Program-made: the position numbers and the translations under genes
Notes under the pieces: generated by a model
Seen by the model: only the letters and a program-made list of their open reading frames with translations
Database searches by the model: none
Told to the model about the DNA's origin: nothing
NCBI GenBank assembly: GCA_964017195.1
Contig: OZ024887.1
Location: 7,167,032 to 7,231,031, forward strand
Direction: 5' to 3'
DNA length: 64,000 bases
Origin: Siderastrea radians
Taxonomy: Eukaryota > Cnidaria > Anthozoa > Scleractinia > Rhizangiidae
Shown here: one piece after another, positions 33,430-44,317 of the stretch
How the letters are laid out: each line of letters begins with the position of its first letter
Position numbering within the stretch: the first letter of the stretch is position 1

Positions 33430-36400
33430 ATGCCTGATTTAGAAGAAGGAACACATCAAGAATTGCTCCCGGCAGCAGGACAAAACCAAACTCAAACACA
33501 GCAACCGAGTCAACTTCCACTTCCCACACGATTTGATGGCGCGAACGGCCCAAAACAAGCCGAATGTTGGATTCGATGGAGCCGACGTTTCGAACGTTAC
33601 AGGATAGCCTCTGGCCTCAAAAATAAGCCCGAATACGAACAAGTGAGTACCTTACTGTATGCCATGGGAGATTGTGCAGACGACATCCTAGCCACCCTCC
33701 GCCTCGACGAAACCAAAGCTACGTACAGCGAAGTTCGCACCGCCCTCAACGGCTATTTTGATGTTCGCCGCAATTTGATTGTACAACGAGCCCTCTTTAA
33801 CAAGCGACACCAGTTGGCAGGCGAGTCAGTGGACACATTCATTCAAGAACTATACAGGCTTGCCGAAGACTGCGAGTACGGCCCACTAAAAGATGGCTTA
33901 ATCCGTGATCGAATTGTTGTAGGCGTTCTTGACGACTCGTTATCAGATCGACTTCAAGCCAAAGCAGATTTAACTCTCGAAACGGCAGTGCAGATGAGTC
34001 GTCAGGCGGAGGCACGAAAGCAAAACAAGGATCTCATCCGCGGGAACGTCATCTCTGAAACGGCTACCGAACCCACACGTGTGGATTTAGTGGAAAAGCA
34101 CAAGCGAGATTCAAAACCGAATCCCGGAGTACGGTCAAAGCCCGAACGTAAATGCATGTGGTGTGGCGGACAGCAACACAAGCGGCTATCATGCCCTGCA
34201 AAGGATGTAACTTGTAACAGCTGTCACAAAAGAGGTCATTTCCAAGCTGTGTGCCTCTCCACAAAACAGGCATCAAAGCGCTCAACTGTCAACGAAGTAG
34301 CAGACCTTGAAGAAGTTGAAGTTCCCTTCCTCGGTGAAGTCTACAGCAGCGACGCAGATTTCTGGACCGCCGTTGTGAAGGTTGATGGCCACGAAACACA
34401 TTTTAAGTTGGATACTGGAGCAGCTGTATCCATTGTCAGTGATCAGGAGCCTTGGCTTAAAGACAACCAACTAAAGAAATCCCAGCAGATTCTAAGGGGT
34501 CCAGGAGGCACCATTCTATCAGTTGTTGGCACCTTTCAAGCCACGTTGACATATGAAGGGCGTCAGATTTCGGAAACAGTGTATGTTTTGAAAGATCAGC
34601 TATACTCCCTCCTTAGCAAGAAAGCCTGTGTCGGCCTCGGGTTAATCGCCCGAATCGGAGAGGTGAACACTCAACCAGCGAACTTCGTTGGAGAATTTCC
34701 TCATCTTTTCAGCGGCCTGGGAAAATTGGAAACCAAGTATCAAATCAAGCTTAACCCGGATGTAAAGCCAGTCCGCCTCTACACCCCAAGGAAAATTCCT
34801 CACCCATTGTTGCCTAAAGTGAAGAAGGAAATCGACTCTATGCTCCAACAGGGTGTCATTTCTCCTGTCACTGTTCCCACAGAGTGGTGCTCTGGCATCG
34901 TTCCGGTCCCAAAACCCAATGGGCGTGTACGTATCTGTGTAGACCTGACACCACTGAACAAAGCAGTACAGCGCGAAACTCATCCCATGGGTTCTGTTGA
35001 TGAGAGCCTCGCGATGCTGGGCGAAAGTAAAGTGTTCACAAAATTAGATGCTAATAGTGGTTTCTGGCAATTTCCTCTGGATGAAGAGTCAAAATTGTTG
35101 ACCACCTTTATCACACCATTTGGCCGCTTTTGCTTCAATCGTTTACCCTTTGGAATTAGTTCAGCCCCGGAAATATTTCAGCGGACTATGTCAGACATTT
35201 TGGAGGGCCTTGATGGAGTCATATGCCGGATGGATGATATCCTTATCCATGGAAGGAACCAGATTGAACATGACGTACGTGTCCGAGCAGTTTTGTTTCG
35301 GCTTCAAAAAGCTGGACTAACACTGAACATTCAAAAGTGTGAGTTTTCTCAAGGAAGACTCAAGTTCCTAGGACACATTGTCGATGACCAGGGTGTCCAT
35401 GCAGATCCAGAGAAGACAAATGCTATTGGCCAATTTCCAACTCCCAAGAATGTGACAGAACTACAGAGGTTCATGGGCATGGTTAACCAACTGGGCAAGT
35501 TTGTACCTGGCTTAGCCGACATCAATGCACCCTTACGCCAACTCCTTCGCAAAGATAGTGCTTGGTACTGGGGTGAAGCTCAGCAGACAGCATTACAGCA
35601 AGTCAAAGAGAAGCTTGCCTCACCTGAAGTCCTTGCGCATTACGACCCTAACCGTGCAACAGTCATTGCTGCAGATGCGTCATCAACAGGACTAGGAGCA
35701 GTTCTCCTTCAAATCCAAGATAATGGACAGCGCCGTCCTATCTGTTACATCTCCAGGTCCCTTAATGATGCTGAAAAGAACTATGCAGTCATCGAGAAGG
35801 AAGCGCTTGCCTCAACCTGGGCATGCGAACGCCTTGAAGAGTATGTACTTGGACTCAGGTTTACCCTGGAAACAGATCACAAGCCGCTTGTTCCACTCCT
35901 CACAACAACTGACTTGTCCAAGATGCCCCCTAGAATATTGCGCTTCCGTCTGCGAATGATGCGATACAATCCTGAAGTCGTACACGTCCCTGGTAAATGT
36001 CAGATTTCAGCTGACGCACTGTCACGTGCTCCAGCCAGCTCCCCAAACACCTCTGACATACAGTTTATTGAGGAGGTTGAAATCTTTGCTAGCTCCACTG
36101 TGAACCAACTTCCGGCAACCGCTCAGCGCCTCCAAGAGATTATAGAAGCCCAGAGAAATGATGAAGTATGCATGCAAGTCAGAAGGTACTGCCAAGATGG
36201 TTGGCCAGTATACATACCCCATCAACCCCTACTCAGGCCTTACTGGGAGAGCAGAGCTCACTTAGCAGTCGTTGACGATCTTCTCCTCTATGACGAACGC
36301 ATCGTGATCCCGCCAGCACTAAGATTAGAAGTACTAGACTGCATCCATCGTGGTCACCTTGGCATTAGCAAATGCCGAGCTAGAGCCAGAATGTCAGTTT

Positions 36401-37503
36401 GGTGGCCAGGACTTTCTGCAGCCATCGAAGACATGGTCAAAGCATGCTTCACATGTTCAAAGGAACTTCCAGAACCCAAGGAGCCCTTGATGCCGTCATC
36501 CTTTCCCAGTCGCCCTTGGGAGAGAATTAGCATGGATTTGTTCGAGGATGGGGGACGAACATACCTCATCACTGTTGATTACTATTCCAGATGGGTTGAA
36601 ATCAAGCGCCTCACAACACAAACCGCAAAGAGTGTGATTGCAGTTTCCAAGGAGCTATTCGCAACCCATGGCATCCCAGACATTGTGATTTCCGACAATG
36701 GGCCCTGTTTTAGTGCAGTATCTTTCCAAGAGTTTGCGGCCAGTTATGGGTTTGTCCACACGACTTGCTCCCCCAGATATCCTCGAGCCAACGGAGAAGT
36801 TGAAAGGGCTGTAAGAACTGTGAAAGGACTGTTAAAGAAGAATGATGACCCCTATCTCGCACTCCTCACCTACCGATCTACTCCCCTGCAAACTGGTCTC
36901 TCACCAAGTGAATTACTTATGGGACGAAGACTCCGGACTCAGCTCCCTGTGCTCGAAAAGACATTGACACCCAGAGATTTGAGGAGAGAACGCGAAGAAG
37001 TTGTGAAGAAAGAAGAGACCTACAGATCCAACCAAAGGAAAAGCTTTAACCAACGACACCGGGCGAAGGAACTTCCAGCTGTCACAGCTGGTGATTCAGT
37101 ATGGATCAGAGACCAAAACCGCATAGGGAAGATACAGGGGCGCACTCAGCATCCTCGCTCCTTTCTCATAGAAACAGAGAAGGGCACAATACGACGAAAC
37201 AGATCTGCTCTTGTCAAAGTAGAGTTGCAGTCCCCTTCAAAGGCAGACAAGCAAGCCACTTCCACTGGTACTGCCAATTACCATGCCTTTCTGGAGACAG
37301 AAGAAAAGACCGGTCCACCTCAGCTTCCAGGTACTATAGCTGAAGCTCCCATGCAGCCTGCCTGCAGTCAAACAGCTCCCTTACCATCTCAGCACCCGGA
37401 TACCATAACTGAAGCTCCAATGCAACCTGTTCGCAGTCAAACAGTTCCATTGCAAACACGTTCAGGGAGAATTGTTAAGCCGCCTGATCGATTGGATCTC
37501 TAA
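33430..37503 (+). CDS. Ty3/gypsy Gag-Pol polyprotein (1,357 aa)
   Basis: A single frame encoding, in order: Gag with two CCHC zinc knuckles (about residues 240-275, CMWCGGQQHKRLSC and CNSCHKRGHFQAVC); aspartic protease with LDTGAA (about 327-332); reverse transcriptase with the catalytic pair in CRMDDILI (Asp602-Asp603; the usual Tyr before Met is Arg); RNase H (AADASSTGLG, about 747-756); integrase with an HHCC zinc finger (HRGH about 972, CFTC about 1007) and DDE core (Asp1036, Asp1089, Glu1125, D-35-E spacing); and a C-terminal Pro/Gln-rich tail. It copies element RNA into DNA and inserts it. The ATG at 33430 is 15 bases after the primer-binding site, and the TAA at 37501-37503 precedes the polypurine tract. 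No frameshift separates gag from pol, so protein ratio control must differ from the usual -1/+1 slip. All catalytic residues I can identify are present. Confidence 0.97.
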   Translation: MPDLEEGTHQELLPAAGQNQTQTQQPSQLPLPTRFDGANGPKQAECWIRWSRRFERYRIASGLKNKPEYEQVSTLLYAMGDCADDILATLRLDETKATYSEVRTALNGYFDVRRNLIVQRALFNKRHQLAGESVDTFIQELYRLAEDCEYGPLKDGLIRDRIVVGVLDDSLSDRLQAKADLTLETAVQMSRQAEARKQNKDLIRGNVISETATEPTRVDLVEKHKRDSKPNPGVRSKPERKCMWCGGQQHKRLSCPAKDVTCNSCHKRGHFQAVCLSTKQASKRSTVNEVADLEEVEVPFLGEVYSSDADFWTAVVKVDGHETHFKLDTGAAVSIVSDQEPWLKDNQLKKSQQILRGPGGTILSVVGTFQATLTYEGRQISETVYVLKDQLYSLLSKKACVGLGLIARIGEVNTQPANFVGEFPHLFSGLGKLETKYQIKLNPDVKPVRLYTPRKIPHPLLPKVKKEIDSMLQQGVISPVTVPTEWCSGIVPVPKPNGRVRICVDLTPLNKAVQRETHPMGSVDESLAMLGESKVFTKLDANSGFWQFPLDEESKLLTTFITPFGRFCFNRLPFGISSAPEIFQRTMSDILEGLDGVICRMDDILIHGRNQIEHDVRVRAVLFRLQKAGLTLNIQKCEFSQGRLKFLGHIVDDQGVHADPEKTNAIGQFPTPKNVTELQRFMGMVNQLGKFVPGLADINAPLRQLLRKDSAWYWGEAQQTALQQVKEKLASPEVLAHYDPNRATVIAADASSTGLGAVLLQIQDNGQRRPICYISRSLNDAEKNYAVIEKEALASTWACERLEEYVLGLRFTLETDHKPLVPLLTTTDLSKMPPRILRFRLRMMRYNPEVVHVPGKCQISADALSRAPASSPNTSDIQFIEEVEIFASSTVNQLPATAQRLQEIIEAQRNDEVCMQVRRYCQDGWPVYIPHQPLLRPYWESRAHLAVVDDLLLYDERIVIPPALRLEVLDCIHRGHLGISKCRARARMSVWWPGLSAAIEDMVKACFTCSKELPEPKEPLMPSSFPSRPWERISMDLFEDGGRTYLITVDYYSRWVEIKRLTTQTAKSVIAVSKELFATHGIPDIVISDNGPCFSAVSFQEFAASYGFVHTTCSPRYPRANGEVERAVRTVKGLLKKNDDPYLALLTYRSTPLQTGLSPSELLMGRRLRTQLPVLEKTLTPRDLRREREEVVKKEETYRSNQRKSFNQRHRAKELPAVTAGDSVWIRDQNRIGKIQGRTQHPRSFLIETEKGTIRRNRSALVKVELQSPSKADKQATSTGTANYHAFLETEEKTGPPQLPGTIAEAPMQPACSQTAPLPSQHPDTITEAPMQPVRSQTVPLQTRSGRIVKPPDRLDL

Positions 37504-37705
37504 ACTTATGTTGGACTCTGTTAGAGTAGTTTAAGAGACTGCTATTACATTTATGCCTTTCAGAGACTGTGCTATGCACATTTGAACATTTGATAGTAAA
37601 ACTGTTACAGTTCAAGTTACCCTTAGTTCAAGGCTTTAGGAAAGAACAATGTTTGCAGACATGCAATTACCTGTGTCTTTGTTAATCAGTTCACTTGATT
37701 GTACT

Positions 37706-37716
37706 AGGAAGGGAGG
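37706..37716 (+). other. Polypurine tract
   Basis: AGGAAGGGAGG directly before the 3' LTR; primes plus-strand synthesis. Confidence 0.85.
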
Positions 37717-37845
37717 TGTACGGTTATGCCCATATTTGTAACTGTTATGCTTGCTCTTTGCAATGCATGCTGGGACCTCGTGCTTTCACGAGCGGCCATG
37801 TTGATTAAACATGTGTTGTGTTTAGTTCTTCCTACGGATACTACA
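37717..37845 (+). repeat. 3' LTR, 129 bp
   Basis: Identical to the 5' LTR, followed by the second GTTTT. Confidence 0.95.
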
Positions 37846-38722
37846 GTTTTGACCCACTCCACCCTCGATAAATGTTTTTACTTGGCTCAACGTGCCGTGC
37901 TAACTGGCGTAACGAAAATTGTGACAGTATTTTGCCCTTTGCGTTACCGAATGACGTACTGTTTAAAATCTGATGACTCAGCTCATCTGTCTTATCGCTT
38001 TCTATATTTAATTGTGTTGAATGAAACTAAAAAATTAAATATCGATACAAATTTATCCACAACTGAACATGCTTTTACCGAGAGTTGTGAGGGATATATT
38101 TATATACTGTTGTGAAAAGGGCACTATAAAAACATGATTATCGTTAAAGACAAACACATCGTCAGAATCTCAACGTGCTAACCGGCGTGACGAAAATTGT
38201 GACAGTATTTTGTCCGCTTTTGCGTTACCGAATGACGTAATGTTTAAAATCTGATGACTCAGCTCATCTGTCCGGTATCACTTTGAATAATTTGTTGAAT
38301 TAAAATTAAAATTTAAAGATAAATTTTGTCCACAACTGAACATGCCGTTACCGAGAGTTGTGAGCTATGTATTTATATACTGTTGTGAATCTGGCACTAC
38401 AAAAACAGATTATCGATTAAGACAAACACACCGTCAGAATCAGGAGAAATTAGTAAAAAGGTAAAGTCGTCGGTTTATCTCAAACACGTTAAAGCATGTC
38501 TTATGACGTAATCGTTAAATCCGGTTTGCTCTTCCGCAGTCAGCAAGTCAGTGTCTCGAACTCTAAAATCGAACAAATCGGTTCAAAATCAAAACTAAAG
38601 CAGAAAAATTAAAAAGACTAACTGGTGTATCCTTCTGTGTCGCTTATACTATCCAAGAAGATCCAGCCCCGTGTAGTAATTCATTTCCCACCTGCGAATA
38701 ACCTTTCTTAACGTTGGCAGCG
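37846..38722 (+). repeat. R3 (right part) of the 2-kb tandem unit
   Basis: Continues the R unit from GTTTTGACCCACTCC through the two 270-bp subrepeats (about 37886 and about 38169) to ACGTTGGCAGCG. After removal of the gypsy element the R3 to R4 period is about 2,044 bp. Confidence 0.8.
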
Positions 38723-39290
38723 AGATACTTTCCAAGTATTAAACATAACCACAAAAACATACACCAGAATTTTCCTCTCATAACATTTACTGTGAAAGAT
38801 TCTATCCTTACGATATCTCAGCAACACTTTGGTCCCACCTGCATCAACAGTGCCACTGGACTTCATCACCTCCTGTTATTTTCAGTCCTCCTTGCTTTCT
38901 TTCACTAGTAAGATATTTCAGTCCGGCCAAAGCCAACACTGCTCGACGGACGTGTGCTTCTATACCTACGATACTTTTTATGTGGACCCTTGTCCTATCG
39001 TGCGTGTGTGTGTGTCCTAATCGATGTCTGTGTACAACTTCTTCTCTATGTGTTCAGCGGTCAGCACAAAATTATACTTCAACACAGTCGAAGCAAATCT
39101 TCCACCAAGCCTCCGTCACCTTTCTTGACCTGCCAATTCAAAATGGCGACTCGTCCGCTCTTGTTCTCACGTCATCCCATCCCATCGGCCATAGCGAAAT
39201 ACACACCTTGTGAGCCTTACACGACGTATTTTGACCTACCAAACCAGTCGACCCTCTTGTCACGACTGCTCTAACTCGACTTCGTCGGTT
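38723..39290 (+). repeat. R4, truncated copy of the 2-kb unit
   Basis: Starts AGATACTTTCCAAG and follows R3 to the first arm of the CTTCGTCGGTT hairpin, where the next TIR element begins. No R sequence was found beyond that element, so the array ends here. Confidence 0.75.
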
Positions 39291-40892
39291 AAAAATTCGT
39301 GGACCAGTGTTGCCAAAATTTGCATAATTTACATAATAGGACACACGAAGTATTAATGAGAAGACGACTTGAAATATGACAAATCCTTTACCGTAACTAC
39401 TTTAAGATAGTCTTACTACTTGATCTTGCCTTCGCTGGTATCCCTCCTTATCCTTCTAAAAACTTACGAATGAATTTGGAAAATTGTTGGTGAAACCAGA
39501 GTGCAGTGAATAATGATATCTCGTCATGTCTAAACTCTGAAGCACCAATGCGGCCCCTCTTTGTTATACTTTATTATTTGCAGTTTCGTCGGGAAGTTAT
39601 TAATCTCCTCGAAAATTTACATGGTTTCTTTTCCAAATCATTTAATTTGACGAACGCGAATAAATTGAGAACTAAAGAAGGAGTCTACTTGGGCCGTGTT
39701 TGCAAGGAAAACAAAAGTATTACTCAAAATAATGTCACGCAACAGCACTGCACCTTCATAACGTAAAAATATTTTTCAATGAAAATTTTATCCCCTAAAT
39801 GCAAACTGTTGAAGAGTTCTCAGCGTTCTTGCAAAGTAAAACCAAGCAAACCTTCTGTGCATTGATATCTCTCTCTAAGGCCTTTTAAATGTATAGCCGC
39901 AGTACTGAGACAACTCATAAATACATCACGCTGCCAGGACGTCCGTGGTTTCCACTGAACATATTAATTTATATCAATACAAGAAGTGTGATAATTGATA
40001 GAAACAGTACTTATTTTGACAAATACTGAAAAATAATTATAACAATACACTTCTGCTTTCCGGCCAAAACAGTGTCGTTTCAGAAAGGCACCCAAAATCT
40101 AGCGACATTGAATCACCTACGACTTGCCTGTCGGATACCTATAGGCCAGGGTGCATTCCGTGTACGTCTCACGCCGAAGGTACGCCAAGAGTTTAGAAGT
40201 TGTACGCCAAGCGGCCGCCGAGGCGCCAACGCTAGGAAAATTCTAAGCCAAAAGTAAGTTTCTAAGCCAAAAGAAAAACAAAATCCTCGTGTTCATGTTA
40301 ATTAACCCGTTTACAATATCGTTAATACGAGGAAAGCTTACACCCTTCTACGCCGCACTGGCTCGGTCTTACGCCGCATTACGTCAAAGACCACGATCAT
40401 ACGCCAATACGCCGAGCGATTTGGAAACCCACGCCGAAGATCTTCCGGGAAACGTACACAAAATGCAGCCTGGCCTATAGGTACTTTCCTCCCAGTAGAA
40501 TGTCAGCTGCACATGACAGTGTGCCTTAAACACAGGGATGCGTAAGGTATTCGCTGAAGAACTGGCAAGACAAGATGCTCTGTCCCAATAGAAGATGCAC
40601 GCCGTAAAAAAGCTGCCATTAAGTTGACAAGAATGTCCACGTGACACCGGTCACTCAACAGCTTGCGTAGAACTTTTAAAACTTCTTCTCCTTCTGTTTA
40701 GTTTTACGTAGTAACAGTATAAGCACAAATCAATGTAAGAATAGATTGAAGGAATGTTTTATTTCATTCTTCGTGTGTCTTCAGCGAATAAAATCCTCGA
40801 AATTGAGCTCCCCAGACCAGATCACTTTCAAGAAGATCGACACCAAAAATTAGCATAGTGCAAATTTTGGCAACACTGGTCCGCGAATTTTT
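39291..40892. mobile_element. 1.6-kb TIR element ending the R array
   Basis: Left AAAAATTCGTGGACCAGTG and right inverse CACTGGTCCGCGAATTTTT. TIRs of about 34 bp continue into TTGCCAAAATTTGCA with one mismatch. A possible 3-bp GTT duplication (39288-39290 / 40893-40895) flanks it. The plus frame 39506-39766 (86 codons) is unrecognised. It contains a nested MITE at 40136-40483. Confidence 0.7.
40136..40483. mobile_element. 348-bp nested MITE with TACCTATAGGCCAGG ends
   Basis: The ends TACCTATAGGCCAGGGTGCA and the inverse TGCAGCCTGGCCTATAGGTA match except one base. The interior repeats the hexamer TACGCC or ACGCCG about ten times. Confidence 0.6.
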
Positions 40893-41508
40893 GTTTTTGT
40901 CAGCGCGAGCCTGAATTGCCCAGATTTTTTATTTCATATCATAATAGTATCAGGACCGAACTTTATCACAGTACTTATTTCAATTTGATATAACACATAC
41001 CAAGGCTCTTTTCTAAGCCTCTGAAGTTACCCAATTTTTGTCTTTTTCCGAAGTGCATAAAATGCCTTTGTTCCAAAGAGCCAGCAAACTGCATAAATAA
41101 AGCGAAACTCCAAGTAACTCCCATTGATAGAAAGTAGAAGAGTATTGCTATCATTTAAAATTAAAATTTTTTTATAGCGTTGCAAACTGTTTAAAACCAA
41201 GCGCACGGTATTTGCTTAATTTTGAGCCTGATTTTTGCATAATTAATTAAGCAAAACCGTTTTTTCCGAATTTCTCGAAAACAATAGAGTTTCAGAAAGT
41301 TTAAATAATATTTTTGAAGATAGCACCCCAAAAGTGTTCTTCTGGCAAGTTATCAGGATTTTCGATTTTTTGAGCCTGTCCACCGATTCTCGATATTTAC
41401 AGAAACGTGCCCAACACAAATAAGTTGCTTTGTGAACCGACTACACCTAACACAGACACACTTCATTTACAGTACTTAGTTGGAAAGCAATGGATGGAAA
41501 GGCAGACC
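40893..41508. other. Noncoding, includes dispersed repeat copy
   Basis: Holds the plus-strand copy (41310-41402) of the repeat also at 14268-14360. From about 41435 to 41508 it is similar to about 50070-50135, which lacks the TTAA element that follows here. Confidence 0.55.
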
Positions 41509-41512
41509 TTAA

Positions 41513-42150
41513 GGTGATTCCATCGAAATAGAAGGAATATTTAAAATTTTCTAAAACTTGGTCCAGTTGGTAATTGTGTTTAGAACATTTCAAAAATGCA
41601 ATAAAAAATAGGGGTCACCGTGCTTGTTTTTCACAAAATGGATAGCCATTAATAGCAACTATACGACCCGCAAGGTTTTCCTGAGAAACCCTGGTAATCA
41701 GAAATGACAACTCTAATTGCTTTAAAAAGTCATTGCTTGTATTGAAATATTGGAGCAGTTCACCAAAACAAACATTTATCTTGTATTATATACTATTTTA
41801 GTTGAACAGGAATCAAGATTATGAAATAAATTTGCAAATTTGCGGCTAGCGTACATACCTGCAGCACCTAAAGACGTGTTCTTTTCGGCATTTAAATAAC
41901 AATATCTCAAAGCAGAATTTTTAACTTTTCTCAAAATCGCGATATATTGTACTAGACCGTGTGCCATTTATGTATTAAAAAATGGGGGTCACCGAGCTCA
42001 TTTAGGAGAAAACGACCATTTATTTCTCTGAAAAGCTCAGCTTTCATAGAAAACCTATCAAGTTCCGAAGGTGCGCGCGCTCGTGCACGCGCTAATCACG
42101 CAAGAAATGATGCGCAGAAAGGATGCGTAATGCAATTGAATGGAATCACC
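41513..42150. mobile_element. 638-bp TTAA-flanked TIR element
   Basis: The ends GGTGATTCCAT and ATGGAATCACC lie between TTAA at 41509-41512 and 42151-42154. An inner pair GGGGTCACCG recurs near 41612 and 41986. The flanks (GGAAAGGCAGA ... GCAGTTGCGCAGC) are contiguous in the paralogous stretch at about 50115-50146, giving an empty-site comparison. No coding. Confidence 0.7.
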
Positions 42151-42154
42151 TTAA

Positions 42155-43362
42155 GCAGTTGCGCAGCGTCCAAATAAACTTCGTGGGTGCTGCAGCAACA
42201 AAGAATGACCTGTTAGTGTCAGTATATTCGTATGCTTCATCTACGGTTTGCAAGGTCGTATTCCATGCAATCATCTTGCATACCTATACACACATTTCAC
42301 TGTTTCATTACAACAAGAATGGGCTACACAACTGAAGCAAGACGAGATCTTCCAGAAGCAGGCACTTTAATACTTAGGGACAATTATTCTTGGCTACGAT
42401 TGAAAAATATCCCGCTGTACGTCTGTGAGTAGTAATGCTCCCAGACGTTTCATGCAACGAAAACCCGACTGAGGCCCGGGCATTGCTTGTTCGGTCGCAG
42501 GCGGCCCAAGATTACAATGAGAGAACACGATCGAGTTGCGAAACATGACCTTCGCTATGGGCGTGTTGTGTTGCAAGAGTTGAATTATAAAGGTTTGTAT
42601 GGGAACAACAAAAAAACAACATAACATCAACATAAGTCAATTTTATTGAGAAAACGTTAGAAATTCTACCATTTAAAGAAGATCTGTTGTGTCCCCCCCA
42701 TTCAAACTATTTTGATGCAAACATGCCTGACAGCAAATGTTATATTTCGCAACTCGATCATGTTCACTCATCATGAGCTTGGTCAGTTGGACTGGACACT
42801 TATTTGACCTTAACCATTACTACTTGATCGTCTGATGCTCCACTCATCAGAATACTCCACATATATATGACTGTTCTCTACAACCTCACATATTTGATTC
42901 GATGCACCCACCACCGTCGCCTTCTCCTAAATGGAGAATGTTTTTTTCTCGAGGCCGGGGTGCGTGGCTGCACACAGGCTACGTGGTAGTTCATCTCCTC
43001 TAATTTAATCCAAAATGGCGTTTCGCTTGATTACCAGTCGTTATTGGAAGGACGCGTGATCCGCTATTTGCCAGGGCCGGCCGCCATTTTAAATGCCGAG
43101 AAGACCCTGCGGATTGCCATTCACAACCTCGTTTCCAGGTTTCTCTCGCAAAAGGTACTCCTGAGGTACTAGGTCAAGAGATCATGACCAGATTGTATGA
43201 GTGCAACTCTTAACTAGGCTCAAGTGCCACCTTACCTCTCCATAAGAAAGGTGTCAGTTTAAACTGTATAGCCCTGGCCCTGAGGAAAGCTAATTTTGTC
43301 AGCCGAAATATTGGCCATTAAATAAATCAGCCCTTTGTCGTAGTACCAGCCTTACATCCAGT

Positions 43363-43363
<1 letters not shown>
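42155..43363. other. Noncoding stretch with an inverted-repeat unit and possible retroposon 3' tail
   Basis: Arms GAACACGATCGAGTTGCGAAA (about 42513) and TTTCGCAACTCGATCATGTTC (about 42749) form an inverted pair bounding about 260 bp. Near 43285-43330 the words GAGGAAAGCTAATTTTGTC, AGCCGAAATATTGGC and AATAAA resemble the 3' UTR of Penelope-like or related retroelements (weak). No gene. Confidence 0.4.
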
Positions 43364-43411
<48 letters not shown>

Positions 43412-43707
43412 TAATAATAATAATAATAGTCTTTATTCATCGGATAAAAATATATATCAGATGTTACAACAAAAATTAAAAATTGTTTTAAAAAATTATT
43501 TATGCGCGAAAGTACAATATAAAAGTGAACTAAATTCTAAAATTCTAAAATCTAATAATAATAATAATAATAATAATAGTCTTTATTCATCGGATAAAAA
43601 TACATATCAGATGTTACAACAAAAATTAAAAATTATTTAAAAAATTTATTTATGCGCAAAAGTACAACATAAAAGTGAACTAAATTCTAAAATTCTAAAA
43701 TCTAATA
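43364..43707 (-). repeat. Two retroposon 3' ends with AAT tails
   Basis: AAT runs at 43364-43428 and 43553-43578 are each followed by a nearly identical 128-bp segment (GTCTTTATTCATCGGATAAA ... AAATTCTAAAATCTAAT). On minus, each segment ends CCGATGAATAAAGAC followed by an ATT-type tail, as for 3' ends of a non-LTR retroposon. The two copies are head to tail. Confidence 0.7.
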
Positions 43708-44317
43708 TTGTTATGTTCTATTAAACTTTAAGGTGCTTAGATTCATAGGAGAGAGCTCAATTACTCAATTACTGCTTTATTTTTTGTGGACACACAGGTG
43801 GTAAAAAAGGATGAAAATATCTTAATCCTCTCTTGAAGATGGTAAATTGAACTATAAACCTACTGGAAAGTGTGCTAAAAAGATGACCGCGTCCGTTTAC
43901 GAGAGAAGTCCGCTAAAGAAAGGGGATATAGACAGTAGACTTCAACTATCTTGAACAGAAAAAAGGAAAAACCAAAACTTGTTTTAAGCAATAGTAAATA
44001 AGAGAGCTGTCAACATACAAAAGAAACGAGTGTCGGTTGGAGATAGCAGTGATTCCAGATGGCGGGAGATACTGCACGCAGACTTCGAAGAGGCCTTACC
44101 GATTTAGGAGAGGAGTATGTCTGTGCATGTCGGTTGGCTGGTTTCGACTAGACTTTTGAAGCGATGAAAGGTGGTTAAAAATTAGCGACTGCTGAAACTT
44201 CCTCATATTAATAGGTCAATTAAAAAAAATTATTCATTGCAGGAAAAAGAATGGTGCAGAATTTTTTTGGTTTTGTCATGAATGCCGACATGATTGTCAA
44301 AGGGTCTTAACACAACA
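43708..44317. other. No gene seen
   Basis: AT-rich, short frames only, no repeat recognised. Confidence 0.5.

Larger units (their letters stand above)
33274..37845 (+). mobile_element. Intact Ty3/gypsy LTR retrotransposon
   Basis: A 4,572-bp element: two identical 129-bp LTRs, primer-binding site, one 1,357-codon gag-pol frame, polypurine tract, and the 5-bp target duplication GTTTT (33269-33273 and 37846-37850). The uninterrupted target is visible in R2 near 25617. Identical LTRs and an undisturbed frame indicate a very recent insertion that may still be competent. Very short LTRs and a single fused gag-pol frame are notable. Confidence 0.97.
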
